Shown here: positions 33,099 through 44,169 of the stretch, one piece after another
Numbering within the stretch: the first letter of the stretch is position 1
How the letters are laid out: every line of letters starts with the position of its first letter
From: Lepus europaeus
Lineage: Eukaryota > Chordata > Mammalia > Lagomorpha > Leporidae
Assembly: GCF_033115175.1 (NCBI RefSeq)
Contig: NC_084844.1
Span: forward strand, 36,303,885 to 36,367,884
Direction of reading: 5' to 3'
Length of the DNA: 64,000 nt
Notes under the pieces: model-generated
Databases searched by the model: none
What the model saw: only the letters and a program-made list of their open reading frames with translations
Told to the model about the DNA's origin: nothing
Made by a program: the position numbers and the translations under genes

Positions 33099-33420
33099 AT
33101 TTTTTTGTTTGTTTGTTTTAAGATTCATGGATTTGTTTATTTGAAAGCAGACAGAGAGGTCTTCCATCCGGTGGTTCACTCCCCAGATGGCTATAGTGGC
33201 CAGAGTTGCACTGATCTGAAGCCAGGAGCCAGGAGCTTCTTCCAGATCCCATGCAGGTGCAGGGGCCCAAGCACTTGGGCCATCTTCTACTGCTTTCCCA
33301 GGCCACAGCAGAGAGCTGGATCAGAAGTGGAGCAGCCAGGATTTGAATTTGAACCAGCGCTCATATAGGATGCTGGCACTGTAGGCAGCGGCTTTACCTG
33401 CTATGCCACAGCACCGGCCC
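33099..33420 (-). mobile_element. CSINE with 9-bp TSD
   Basis: Minus copy flanked by CCCAAAAGT (33,090-33,098 and 33,421-33,429). Confidence 0.87.
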
Positions 33421-33442
33421 CCCAAAAGTCGTTCTTAAAAGC

Positions 33443-33588
33443 CAGCTTTGGGACAAGTGGTTAGTCTGGCAATTAAAGATGTTTTCATGCCATCTCAAAG
33501 AGTACCTGTGTTCGATTCCAAGCTCTAGGTCCTGACTTCAGCTTCCTTTTAGTGCATAGTCTGGTAGGCAATGATGATGGCTCAGGTT
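33443..33588 (+). mobile_element. Older C-type SINE, 5' half, fused to a minus CSINE
   Basis: Plus head and middle (ctttgggacaagtggttagt ... gatgatggctcagg), stopping at 33,588 where opposite-strand SINE sequence begins. Confidence 0.7.
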
Positions 33589-33760
33589 CTTCTGGGTCTC
33601 TCTGGGATGCAGGGACCCAAACACTTGGGCCATCTCCTGCCTTTCCCAGGCCATCAGCAGGAAGCTAGACCAGCAGAGCAGCTGGGACTTGAACCAGCGC
33701 CCATATGGGATGCTGATGTCACAGTTTACCCCCTACAATTCTATGCCACAATGCCGGCCC
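33589..33760 (-). mobile_element. CSINE, 5' half, fused to a plus SINE
   Basis: Minus sequence from the middle (tctctctgggatgcagggac) to the head end (tatgccacaatgccggcccc). No tail is present at the junction. Confidence 0.75.
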
Positions 33761-33764
33761 CTAA

Positions 33765-34058
33765 TTTTTATTTATTAACTTGAAACGTAGAGTCAGAGAT
33801 CTACCATCTGCTGGCCCACTCCTCAGATACTCTAAAACAAACAGCCAGGACCTGGCCAGGACTAAACCAAGAACCAGGAAGTTAATCTTGGGTAAGGACC
33901 CAAGAACTTGAGCCCTCATCTACTGCTTCCCAAGGTGGGCATCAGAAGGAAGCTGGAATCATAAGTAGTGGAGACTCAAGACTCAAACCCAGGAACTCTG
34001 ATATGGGAATGCAGGCTTCCCTAGCAGTGTCTTAACCAAATGTCTACCCATTTTAACT
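33765..34058 (-). mobile_element. Older C-type SINE
   Basis: Minus copy from tttttatttattaacttgaa to gtcttaaccaaatgtctacc. Confidence 0.75.
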
Positions 34059-34189
34059 ACCACATAATTATTTTACCAAAGCTATAACTGAATTAACTAC
34101 ATTCTTCCTGTTGGATATTTAGCTTACTTCTATTTATTTTTCTATTAAAATATGAGTGTAAAAGTTCACATTATATATATATTTTTTAT

Positions 34190-34515
34190 TTTTATTTTTT
34201 TGACAGTCAAGAGTGGATAGTGAGAGAGACAGAGAGAAAGGTCTTCCTTTTGGCCGTTGGTTCACCCTCCAATGGCCGCTGCGGCCGGTGCATCTCGCTG
34301 ATCTGAAGCCAGGAGCCAGGTGCTTCTCCCGGTCTCCCATGCGGGTGCAGGGCCCAAGGACTTGGGCCATCCTCCACTGCCTTCCCGGGCCATAGCAGAG
34401 AGCTGGCCAGGAAGAGGGGCAACCGGGATAGAATCCGGTGCCCCAACCAGGACTAGAACCCAGTGTGCTGGCGCCGCAAGGCAGAGGATTAGCCTGTTAA
34501 GCCATGGCGCTGGCC
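34190..34515 (-). mobile_element. Young GC-rich CSINE
   Basis: Minus copy. CATTATATATATATTTTTT on the left and CATTATATGTATTTTTT on the right (from about 34,169 and 34,516) are the duplicated target with one change and some repeat drift. Confidence 0.9.
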
Positions 34516-34529
34516 CATTATATGTATTT

Positions 34530-34858
34530 TTTAAAGTCTCATTTATTTGTTTAAATTCTTCTGAAGGGCAAAGTGACAGAGAAAGAAAGATCTGATCTGA
34601 TGGTTCACCCCCTAAATGCCTACAACAGCCAGTGCTGGGCCAAGCAGCAGCCAGGAACCCTAAACTCCATCTGGATTTCCCACAGAAGTGTCAGGGACCA
34701 AACTACATGAGCTATCGCTTGCTGCCTTCCAGAGTAGCATCAACAAGCTGGATTGGCAGCAGAGCCAGGACTCAAACCCAGGCACTCTAATACGGGATGC
34801 AAGCATTGCAAAGAGAGGCTTAACTGCCACATCACAATGCCCATCTCCATTTTATGTA
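34530..34858 (-). mobile_element. Older C-type SINE
   Basis: Minus copy: tctcatttatttgtttaaat start, ggcactctaatacgggatgc near the head. Confidence 0.75.
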
Positions 34859-34874
34859 AGTTGTTACTCTAAAA

Positions 34875-35074
34875 CAGAGGTAGAGAAATGGCTGGTCCAT
34901 AAGCATATCAGGCCTGTAAAGTCACGTGGTCTGGCCCAGCCAAGGCAGCTGCAGGTGGGACTCAAAATTCAATAAGTCTATAGCAGGCTTTTAAGCTGAT
35001 AATTTTGTATGATCCACATATGAGTGCATTATAAATATCTGAATGGCCCTCAGCAGAAAGGTTTCCCAGCCCTG
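34875..35074. mobile_element. hAT-type MITE with 8-bp TSD
   Basis: Seen: a 200-bp block starting CAGAGGTAGAG and ending cccagccctg, flanked by CTCTAAAA (34,867-34,874) and CTCTAAAG (35,075-35,082). Imperfect inverted ends starting CAG and an 8-bp duplication are typical of hAT-Charlie non-autonomous elements. There is no transposase frame. The specific family is not named. It lies about 55 bp past the PPM1D poly(A) site. Confidence 0.75.
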
Positions 35075-35129
35075 CTCTAAAGCATGGTCATGGCAAAGTG
35101 CATTAAAAGAAACCACCAACTAAAATTCA

Positions 35130-36047
35130 GCAACATGAGAACAGTCACTGATTTATTAGATGAATTAACATATACTCATATATAATCCATAAAAACTGTA
35201 TGATATAAAATAATTTAAGAAATGTTGAGAATTAGCAGCACCATCCGTTATTGAAATAGCAAGAAAAACTTCACATATTTTAAGCAAACACTAGAATGGG
35301 TAACTACTTTAAGACTGAATAATGCCACTGGCCTGGGAAAATTAAGAAGGGCACTGTTTCAGGCAAACATACCTCCTTCTATGCCAAAGATTAGTGAATA
35401 TATCTGATTAATGTTTTAGAAAAATGCTACTAAGAAAGATACTGCATAGTACTTTAATTGGGACAAGGAGATTACCATCCAGCTATATTAGCATGGCTCA
35501 ACACTTCTAGGAAAAATTTAGTTCTGAATTAGGAAATTAGAAATAAAAAATAACTTTTAAAAGACACTAGTAGTCTCTAGGAAACAGTCAGTGGAACACA
35601 AGTCACTATGAAAATACATCACTTTTCCCATCTGCTTAATAATTTACCTTAAAAAGTTGTGTAGGTTTCATCACAAGTGGCTTATACAAATTTTTAATAA
35701 GCATTTTAAAAAAGATTAAATGCAATTCTAAAATCTAATAGACTCTTCTGATTTTTTTTAAAACATTTAGCCCTGTTGTCACAATTACTATGTATTGGAG
35801 GAAGAAACTGAGTTTGTGTGAAGAATACAAATTTACACACATTTTACAGCAACTTATTCCCTAACATCTACAAAATTCACATTTATAATACAAATAAGTA
35901 CAAGGCCAGGATAAAACTGTTGAATTCCAAAATGTCAAACTGTATACTTTTTATTTTGTCCCTTTAAAAAAAGTTCAAGTTCGGCACCAAACTTAAAAGC
36001 CCTATTACATCCTAAGTTTGGAAAAACCCCATTTCCCAGATAACATT
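35130..36047 (-). other. PPM1D: PPM1D 3'UTR
   Basis: About 920 bases from the stop codon to just past the AATAAA at 35,152-35,157, close to the length I recall for the human 3'UTR. It carries no SINE, in contrast to its flanks. The 3' limit is estimated from the signal. Confidence 0.75.
35152..35157 (-). terminator. PPM1D: PPM1D polyadenylation signal AATAAA
   Basis: TTTATT on the plus strand, i.e. AATAAA on the gene strand, about 890 bases after the stop codon. Cleavage is expected 10-30 bases further left, near 35,130. Confidence 0.7.
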
Positions 36048-36605
36048 TCAGCAAACGCAAACAGTTTTCCTGTGCTGATGCAGTAAAGGATTTCCAATTT
36101 TCTTCTGGCCCCTAAGTCTGCGTCGCATGGTAAGTTTAACAGAGTTCTTCCGTTGTGAAGTTGTGGGGAGGTTTGCAGGCTGAGCACCACTGCTTCGACT
36201 TAAGCCATTTCGTCTGTGCTTCTTCATAAGGGGGCCAGAGTTGGATTCTTCTAAAGTCCTTTTAAAGTTTGCTGGAGGGGTTCTTTCAACTTCTTGGGCT
36301 TTCATCTGACCAGGAGTTGCTATCTTGACATTTTTCTGGTCCAAGATGGTGTTTGATGAATTGGTAGGCACGAGGCCAACAGACAAGTTATTATTCAAAG
36401 AATCGTGTGTCCTTACAGTCAGGCCTTTAGTGCAATTTTCTTCAAATGGCTCTGGATCTTTCGACGATCTGACCATGGCCTGGACACTCCCTCGAGCTAT
36501 CTCAGCTGGGACCTCTAAAAACTTCTCTGAGAAGGCATTACTACGAACAAGAGTAGGTAAATGGTCTTTAGAATTCAGCCTTGGCCATGGATCCTCCTCC
36601 AGTGA
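36048..36605 (-). CDS. PPM1D: PPM1D exon 6 coding part (C-terminal tail and stop)
   Basis: Seen: 558 bp, acceptor tttttcag|TCACTGG, 185 codons then TGA at 36,048-36,050. It starts SLEEDPWPR and ends [10 protein letters not shown], equivalent to human residues 421-605. It is the regulatory tail after the phosphatase domain and holds two basic clusters: MKKHRRNG (about 36,205-36,225) and the RRRLRGQKK stretch (about 36,100-36,130), consistent with nuclear localisation. The reading frame is uninterrupted. Known: truncating mutations in this exon in human tumours and blood clones remove the tail and stabilise an active enzyme. The exon 5 phase (0) fits. Confidence 0.98.
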   Translation of the reverse strand, partial: SLEEDPWPRLNSKDHLPTLVRSNAFSEKFLEVPAEIARGSVQAMVRSSKDPEPFEENCTKGLTVRTHDSLNNNLSVGLVPTNSSNTILDQKNVKIATPGQMKAQEVERTPPANFKRTLEESNSGPLMKKHRRNGLSRSSGAQPANLPTTSQRKNSVKLTMRRRLRGQKKIGNPLLHQHRKTVCVC

Positions 36606-36624
36606 CTGAAAAACAAGAAGGTAA

Positions 36625-36952
36625 AAGAAGAAAGAAATTATTTATCCTAGAACACAACAAGCCCATTGTGTGAGGCTTGTAATAAAACATCTAAGATGAC
36701 AAAAACATGACTCATTCATTCATCATGCAGCTGCTGAATTATTTGCAAGGCACTATGGGGGAGAACCTGGACAGGTGGATGGCAATATTAAGGTAACAAT
36801 GACACTGAACCTTGTTTTCAGAGCAATAGATGAAATAATTCATGTGGTCACAAATATTAACAGGTAACAAAAAATAAGAAATTTTAAGGAGTAAGATTTT
36901 CAAAACACAACCCAAAATTGCCACAAAAACACATTTACTCTTTCACTATCCT
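36625..36952. other. PPM1D intron 5, next to exon 6
   Basis: No SINE. The stretch at about 36,710-36,800 (cattcattcatcatgcagct, gcaaggcactatgg) looks like a very old L2 or MIR remnant, too diverged to name. Confidence 0.4.
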
Positions 36953-37297
36953 TTTAAAAAGAAAGATTTTATTTGTTTTATTTTATTTGAAAGTCAGAGT
37001 TACACAGAGAGAGGAGAGGCAGAGAGAGAGAGAGAGAGATCTTCCATCCAATGGTTCACTCCCCAACTGGCTGCAATGGCTGGAGCTGTGCCAATCTGAA
37101 GCCAGGAGCCAGGAGCCTCGTCCAGGTCTCTCAGGCGGGTGCAGGGGCCCAAGGACTTGGGCCTTCTTTCACTGCTTTCCCAGGCCATAGCAGAGAGCTG
37201 GATCAGAAGAGGAGCAGCCAGGACTAGAACCAACACTATATGGGACACTGGCACTTCAGGCCAGGGCGTTAACCTGCTGTGCCATAGTGCCAGCCCC
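36953..37297 (-). mobile_element. CSINE, common group, in PPM1D intron 5
   Basis: Minus copy (sense to PPM1D) with flanks actctttcactatcc and cctcttccactatcc, an imperfect duplication. Confidence 0.88.
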
Positions 37298-37957
37298 TCT
37301 TCCACTATCCTAATACACCCATTCTTTATGCAAACATGAAAATATAAAAATATAACATTTCTGCTTAAATTGCAATTTTGTTTATGGCAATAACAATGCT
37401 AATGAAATGTGCCTAATTATTATATAAACACACACACAAACCGCTTTGAGAAGCCATTAACATAATATTCTGATAATCCAAACAAAGCCTATATAAACAC
37501 ATTTTCAGTTTAACAGGATAAAGTAATCAGGACAAAAAAGAGCAGATTTCTATTCAGAGATAGGAAGATTTACAGGTCTCTTCAAAAATGACAAAAATCA
37601 AATAATTTTAGAGGTTGAATGATGACCTTGTGACAAATTATTTAGCTTAACCACTGGAATGGAGTGCTTTCACTATAAGCAACAAATGTTGGGGGGCGGA
37701 GGGTTGTATGTTCATTTTCTACTTCCAAAATTCTAACTTTTGAATATTTAGTGATATAGAAAATGTGACACGGAAATCACAGTAACTATATCATAATGGA
37801 AATCTGGATACACATTGCTTTGTACCCTGATCACACTATACACAGTTCTGTGATTTGAGAAAAGTTGGACACAAGGGACTCTACTAAGAATGGTTAGAGA
37901 AACTCAATTAAATGTATGAGAATCACCTGGGGAACTTCAGGATTTTTTTTTTTCTTC
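37298..37957. other. PPM1D intron 5, no recognised element
   Basis: Unique or old sequence with a G-run near 37,691. No exon. Confidence 0.45.
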
Positions 37958-38276
37958 CTTAAAAGATTTATTTATTTTTTGAGAAACAGAGTTACAAGGA
38001 GGGAGAGACAGACAGAGATCTTCTATCCGCTGGTTCACTCCCAAAATGGCAGCAATGGCCAGAGCTACGCTAGTCTGAGGCCAGGAGCCAGAAGCTTCTT
38101 CCAGGTCTCCCATGTGGGTGCAGGGGCCTAAATACGTGGGCCATCTCTGCTTCTTTCCCAAGTGCATTAGCAGGGAGCATCGGAAGTGGAGCAGCCCAGA
38201 CATAAACTGGCACCCGTCTGGGATGCTGGCATCACAGGCAGCAGTTTTACTGGCTATGCCACAACACCAGCCCCTC
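37958..38276 (-). mobile_element. CSINE, common group
   Basis: Minus copy from aaaagatttatttatttttt to gccacaacaccagcccc. Confidence 0.86.
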
Positions 38277-38544
38277 CAGGTCAATATTAAGGGTATTTAT
38301 TCACAGATTAATACCCTCTCATTTGCCCATCCTGACTCCTACCTTTAATGTCTCCTTCTCTATTCCACCTAAAGGTCAGTTTTTCAAATGGATCAGAAAA
38401 CATCAAAGTCATGGATATATTCAATACTCAGAAATAGCCAAGCAAACATAAGGTCCTTCACAGCTTTGAAGAGAATGAGGAGACTTTAAAATGTTTCAAT
38501 CTATATTATTATTTAAGGGTTTTTAGAGAAAGGAAAGCTTTGGC

Positions 38545-38880
38545 AAGGGTCTGGTGTTGTGGCATAGTAGGTTAAGTCACAGCTTGCTATGATGGCATCC
38601 CAATTATCAGAGCACAGGTTCAAGTCCTGGCTGCTCCACTTCTGATCCAGCTTCCTGCTAATGGCCCTGGGAAAGCATGCAAAGATTGCTCAACTACTTG
38701 GGCACACTTGTCACCTATACTGGAGACCCAGATGGAGAACAGGGGTCCTGGCTTTGGCCTGGGGCAGCTCAGACTATTACAGCCATTTAGGGAGTGAACC
38801 AGCAGATAATCTCTCTATCTCCCTCTTTCTCTATTACTATGTGTTTCGAACAAATATATATATATTTAGAAAAAAAAAAA
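38545..38880 (+). mobile_element. CSINE, common group
   Basis: Plus copy with a diverged tail (caaatatatatatatttaga) and an A run. Confidence 0.85.
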
Positions 38881-39224
38881 TCTGACAAGAAACTCCTCTA
38901 CAAAATTAGTATAACAATTTGTTCACTTCTAAATTAAGAGATTCTATTTCATCTTATTATATTTATTTTCTGACATACATATGAGAAGTAAAGAAAGCAG
39001 AATAATAAATTTTCAAGTATGACTTATCACAATCACCCAAGTTGAAGTTCTTTGGCACTTTAAGGAACTGTCCAATAGATGATATACAGTTATTCTGTAT
39101 TTCCCATTTAAGTGGTTAGTTTATGGAAAATACATTCTTAGAAGGACAGGCTTTTAGCCACTCTTTTTATCAGTTACCAATGTTACAATTTTTGGTAAGA
39201 AAAATTTGAGATGAAAACACAATT
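38881..39224. other. PPM1D intron 5, no recognised element
   Basis: AT-rich spacer. Nothing recognised. Confidence 0.45.
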
Positions 39225-39235
39225 AAGAATTTGAG

Positions 39236-39560
39236 GCTGGCGCTGTGGTTCAATAGGCTAATCCTCCGCCTTGCGGCGCCGGCACACCAGGTTCTAGTCC
39301 CGGTTGGGGCGCCGGATTCTATCCCAGTTGCCCCTCTTCCAGGCCAGCTCTCAGCTATGGCCCGGGAAGGCAGTGGAGGATGGCCCAAGTCCTTGGGCCC
39401 TGCACCCGCATGGGAGACCAGGAAAAGCACCTGGCTCCTGGCTTCGGATCAGCGAGATGCGCCGGCCGCAGCGGCCATTGGAGGGTGAACCAACGGCAAA
39501 AAGGAAGATCTTTCTCTCTCTCTCTCTCTCTCACTATCCACTCTGCCTGTCAAAAAAAAA
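39236..39560 (+). mobile_element. Young GC-rich CSINE with 11-bp TSD
   Basis: Plus copy flanked by AAGAATTTGAG (39,225-39,235 and 39,561-39,571). Confidence 0.94.
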
Positions 39561-39604
39561 AAGAATTTGAGTTCTTAGTGAAAAGGAGACTGTGGTACCA
39601 TTTA

Positions 39605-39780
39605 AATTTGGAGCCCAAACTTCATCCAGGTATTCTGTGTCAGGAACCTAAGAACTAGAGCCATCATCTGCTGTCTAACAAGATGCATTAGGTGGAAGAC
39701 GGATCAGAAGCAGAGTAGCTGGGACTCAAACTGGCACGGGTATCCCAGGCAGCAGTTTTGCTACAATACCAAGACCAGGA
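39605..39780 (-). mobile_element. Older C-type SINE, partial
   Basis: Minus piece from the middle to the head (cagagtagctgggactcaaa). No tail. Confidence 0.6.
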
Positions 39781-40284
39781 ATGATGTTTCTTATCCTTGG
39801 CAACAGACAATCAGCTTGAAGGTCTGATAATTGTAAGGTCCAGCTGAATCTTAATTCTGTCTCATCTTGTTCAAACTGTTCAATCTCTCCTCTCAAATAG
39901 TGCTGATACAAAATGGTATAATATCAGCACTATTTCTGGGTTATGGGCTTCAAAAGAAATATTGTATACAAAGCATTTCACGATCTTCTAAATACTTTAC
40001 AAATATCACAGCATTAAGAGGTAACCAATAAATTCTAAACACTAAAATCCTTCAGAAAATATAATCGCTTTTGAATTATATGTTTTATATGCCTGGCCTT
40101 CAGACTGGAGCAGATGTGAAGGTAGGTCTCTGGCAATAATGTGCATAAAAATTAATCACTTTCTTGAACTTAGTTCTAATCCTAAATCCTATCATACAAT
40201 ATACCAAAAAAGAAAGAAAGAAAAGAAAAAACTACTTTCAAGCAACACTAACCAAAGAAATGTCAACTATTAAAACACAACATT
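39781..40284. other. PPM1D intron 5, no recognised element
   Basis: Holds a short AAAG-rich run near 40,207-40,228; otherwise nothing recognised. Confidence 0.45.
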
Positions 40285-41105
<821 letters not shown>

Positions 41106-41274
41106 TTAAAAGAACAAGGAGGAAGTTAGTAACTAAGATTTAGCTGCGACTATATCTGCATCAAATTAAAAACTGAGTGTTTGGTTTGGCCAAAATATAT
41201 ACAACTTCCAAATACTCAAACATTACCCACAGTCCCAACTATGTTAAGCAGTACTTGACTACATTAAAAAATAT

Positions 41275-41518
41275 TAATGGGGCAGACAATTGGCACAGTG
41301 CTTTAGGTACTGCTTCAAAGATAAGCATCCCATATCAAAAGTGCCTGGGTTCAAGTCCTGGCTCTACTGTGATTCCATTTTCTATTAATGTACACCCAGG
41401 GAGGCAACAAGTGACAGTGCAAATGATTTAGTCTGTCTTCCAAGTGAGATCTGGATCAGTTTCCTGGACTTGGCCTGGTATACGTCCATCCAGCTGCTGA
41501 AAGCAAATATCACTCTCT
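41275..41518 (+). mobile_element. Older C-type SINE
   Basis: Plus copy: tggggcagacaattggcaca head, gtgcctgggttcaagtcctg, and no clear tail. It lies about 175 bp upstream, in gene sense, of exon 5. Confidence 0.72.
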
Positions 41519-41587
41519 TCCCTTCCTATGAAGTGTCCCCAGTTTTCTATGTTTCCTCCCTCTTGTTTGCATAAGATTTCTAATTAC

Positions 41588-41696
41588 AAGGGTACTTTAA
41601 AAAGTTCATGGCAAGCAGAATTAAAGGGAAGTTTATTATGGTACAAAACCTTTTTGAAATCTGTACATATGAGGGCTCTTCAAAAAGCTCAAGGAA
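41588..41696 (+). mobile_element. Mariner-like MITE fragment (tentative)
   Basis: tactttaaaaagttcatggc, then gaagtttattatggtacaaa and ttttgaaatctgtacatatg resemble a small AT-rich MITE. A second start (gagggctcttcaaaaagctc) follows at about 41,671. A related piece is near 46.3-46.9 kb. Confidence 0.4.
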
Positions 41697-41909
41697 GGGG
41701 CCAGCGCTGTGGTTCAGTAGGTTAATCCTCCACCTGCGGTGCCAGCATCCCATATGGGTGCCAGTTCTAGTCCTGGCTGCTCCTCTTCCAATCCAGCTCT
41801 CTACTATGGCCTGGGAAAGCAGTGTAAGATGGCCCAAGTTCTTGGGCCTCTGCACCCGCTGGCAGTCTAGGAAGAAGCACCTGGCTCCTGGCTTCAGATC
41901 GGCACAGTT
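41697..41909 (+). mobile_element. CSINE without tail, fused to a minus CSINE
   Basis: Plus copy from ggggccagcgctgtggttca to gatcggcacag, where it switches to the opposite strand. Confidence 0.85.
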
Positions 41910-42147
41910 CACTCTCCCAGATGGCCACAATGACCAAATTAGGTCAGGCTGAACGCAAGAGCCTCTTCTGGGTCTCCCACATGAGTACAGGGGCCCATGA
42001 ACCTGGGCTATCCTCTACTACTTTCCCAGGCATACTAGCAGGGAGCTGGATGGGAAGTGGAACAGCCAGGACTGGAACTAGCACCCATATGGGATGCCGG
42101 CAATACAGGCTGTGGCTTTAACCTGCTGTGCCACAGTACCGCCCCCT
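41910..42147 (-). mobile_element. CSINE without tail, fused to a plus CSINE
   Basis: Minus copy beginning at ttcactctcccagatggcca and ending gccacagtaccgcccc. Both partners lack CT tract and A tail at the junction. Confidence 0.85.
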
Positions 42148-42156
42148 AACCTTATT

Positions 42157-42458
42157 AAAAAAAATTATTTGAGAGACAGAGTTATAAAGAGAGGGAGAGA
42201 CATAGAGAGAGGTCTTCCATCCACTGGTTCACTCCCCAAATGGCTGGAACAGCTGGAGCTGGGCTGATCGGAAGCCAGGAGCCCTAATCTTCCAGGTCTC
42301 CCACATGGGTGCAGGGGCCCAAGTGCGTAGGCCATCTTCCACTGCTTTCTCAGGCCATCAGCAGAGAGCTTGATGGGAAGAGGAACAGCCTGGACATAAA
42401 CCATATGGGATGCTGGCACCACAGACAGAGGCTTAACTACTACACCACAGCACTGGCC
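42157..42458 (-). mobile_element. CSINE with 12-bp TSD
   Basis: Minus copy flanked by CCTAACCTTATT / CCTAAACTTATT (about 42,145-42,156 and 42,459-42,470). Confidence 0.87.
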
Positions 42459-42514
42459 CCTAAACTTATTTTTAATTACACTTCCCACAAATTTTAAGAA
42501 TTATCCTCAAATTG

Positions 42515-42648
42515 GGGATGGCACTGTGGCACAGCAGGTTAAGTCACCACCTTTGATGCCAGCATCCCATATGAGTACTTATTCAATTCCCGGCAGTTCC
42601 TCCTCTGATCCAGCTCCCTGCAATGCACTGAGAAAAAGTAGCAAGGGC
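42515..42648 (+). mobile_element. CSINE, first part of a dimer
   Basis: Plus head and middle only (ggatggcactgtggcacagc ... gaaaaagtagcaag), joined to a second copy at about 42,649. Confidence 0.82.
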
Positions 42649-42905
42649 CACCGGTTCCAGTCCTGGCTGCTCCACTTCCGATCCAGCTCTCTGTTATGGC
42701 CTGGGAAAGCAGTAGAAGATGGCCCAAGTGCTTGGGCCCCTGCACCCACGTGGGAGACCTGGAAGAAGCTCCTGGCTCCTGGCTTTGGATTGGCTCAGCT
42801 CCGGCCATTGCAGTAATTTGGGGATTGAACCAGCAGCAGATGGTTCTCTCTGTCTCTACCACTCTCTGTAGCTCTTTCAAATAAATAAACAAATCTTTAA
42901 AAAAA
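42649..42905 (+). mobile_element. CSINE, second part of a dimer
   Basis: Starts at the B-box (ccggttccagtcctggctgc) and runs to a full tail. ATCCTCAAATTG (42,503-42,514) and ATCCTCATATTG (42,906-42,917) flank the two parts together. Confidence 0.87.
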
Positions 42906-43104
42906 ATCCTCATATTGTTACTTGAAAGCTTACTCTAATACTCGTTCTAAAAATTCTATGGTGTTGATGAATGTAAGTTTTTCCAATCCACTACTGAACT
43001 GGCTTTTGTTCTCATAATGCCACTGAAAGACTCTCTCTTAAATCATTAAAGACTCCAAAAACCATTAAATAAGTCTTTATGTTATTTAGTATTTCTTTGA
43101 CATC

Positions 43105-43325
43105 TGACAATCACTGACCAAATGCAAGACACTAGGTACTGAGGTTATAAAGTTAAACGGAGATGATTCTTACCATTAAAGTCCTCACAACCTACCTGGT
43201 TGTTTTCACAGCCTATTGATAATAATATGGTACATGCTGAGCAAGGGCCACATTCTCTTTACCTTTGCATCCCTCATACTTAGTACCTAATGCTAGCTGA
43301 ATGAGTGAACGGAGGTGATTTAACA
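43105..43325 (+). mobile_element. L2-like remnant
   Basis: caagacactaggtactgagg, then accattaaagtcctcacaac, and later tttgcatccctcatacttag with gaatgagtgaacgg follow the order of L2 3' sequence. Confidence 0.45.
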
Positions 43326-43534
43326 CAGATTCAATTAATTTGCCTCCTTTTGACCGCAAAATACAAATTTACCATTCTAGTCATTTTAAAGAGATCATCT
43401 TTTCCAAGGATAACCAATCCTCTTGTGCCTTTGATTTTAGGTAGTTCCATGTGTGCTAGACATTTATTTCATAAGTATCGGTTATTTCTCCAATACTTTA
43501 AATCTTCATAACTACTTAAAAGATTTTCACTATC

Positions 43535-43803
43535 TGGGTAAAGCTGCAGCTTGCAATGCCAACATTTCCTGGCTGCTTTGCTTCCAATCCAGCTGCCTGA
43601 TAATGTGATATGCCTGGAAAAGCAGCAGAAGATGACCCAAGTGATTGGGTCCCTGCACCCACATGGTACACCCAGATGAAGCTCCTGGCTTTGGCATGCC
43701 CAGCCCTGGTAATTGCAACCATGTGTGGCATGAGGCAACGGATGTAAGATCTCTTTCTCTCCCTTTCTAATTCTGCCTTTCAAAAATAAATAAATAAATC
43801 TCA
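43535..43803 (+). mobile_element. CSINE, head shortened
   Basis: Plus copy from ctgggtaaagctgcagcttg to aaataaataaataaatctc. Confidence 0.82.
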
Positions 43804-43809
43804 AGGAGG

Positions 43810-43856
43810 AAAAAATGGCAGAGCCGGTGTTATGGCGTAGTAGGTAAAAACTCTTA
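43810..43856 (+). mobile_element. CSINE head fragment
   Basis: Only about 45 bp of tRNA-like head (gagccggtgttatggcgtag). Confidence 0.6.
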
Positions 43857-44169
43857 CCATATTTTCAAGATAACAGTAGTATATTCCCTTGTGCCCTTAA
43901 ATATCACCATGTCTATTTCCTGCTTCACAAAATATTCATTCATCATTACAAGTACTTAAAATACGCTTAATGCCCATATCAGGTCACCAAAACTTTTCAT
44001 TCTGGATGTTCACTAAGCCTCCACTGACCCTGCATTCTTCAGGTTCTTTCTTTATCATTGCTTGGAATAAAGGACATAATTTCAAGTGAATCAGGGAGAA
44101 AAGAAAAGAATTTTCCCACTGCTGATTGTTTGTAGGCATGGAATTATTTAAGAAAACAAAATCATGTTT
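43857..44169. other. PPM1D intron 4, no recognised element
   Basis: No SINE, exon or other repeat recognised. Confidence 0.4.
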
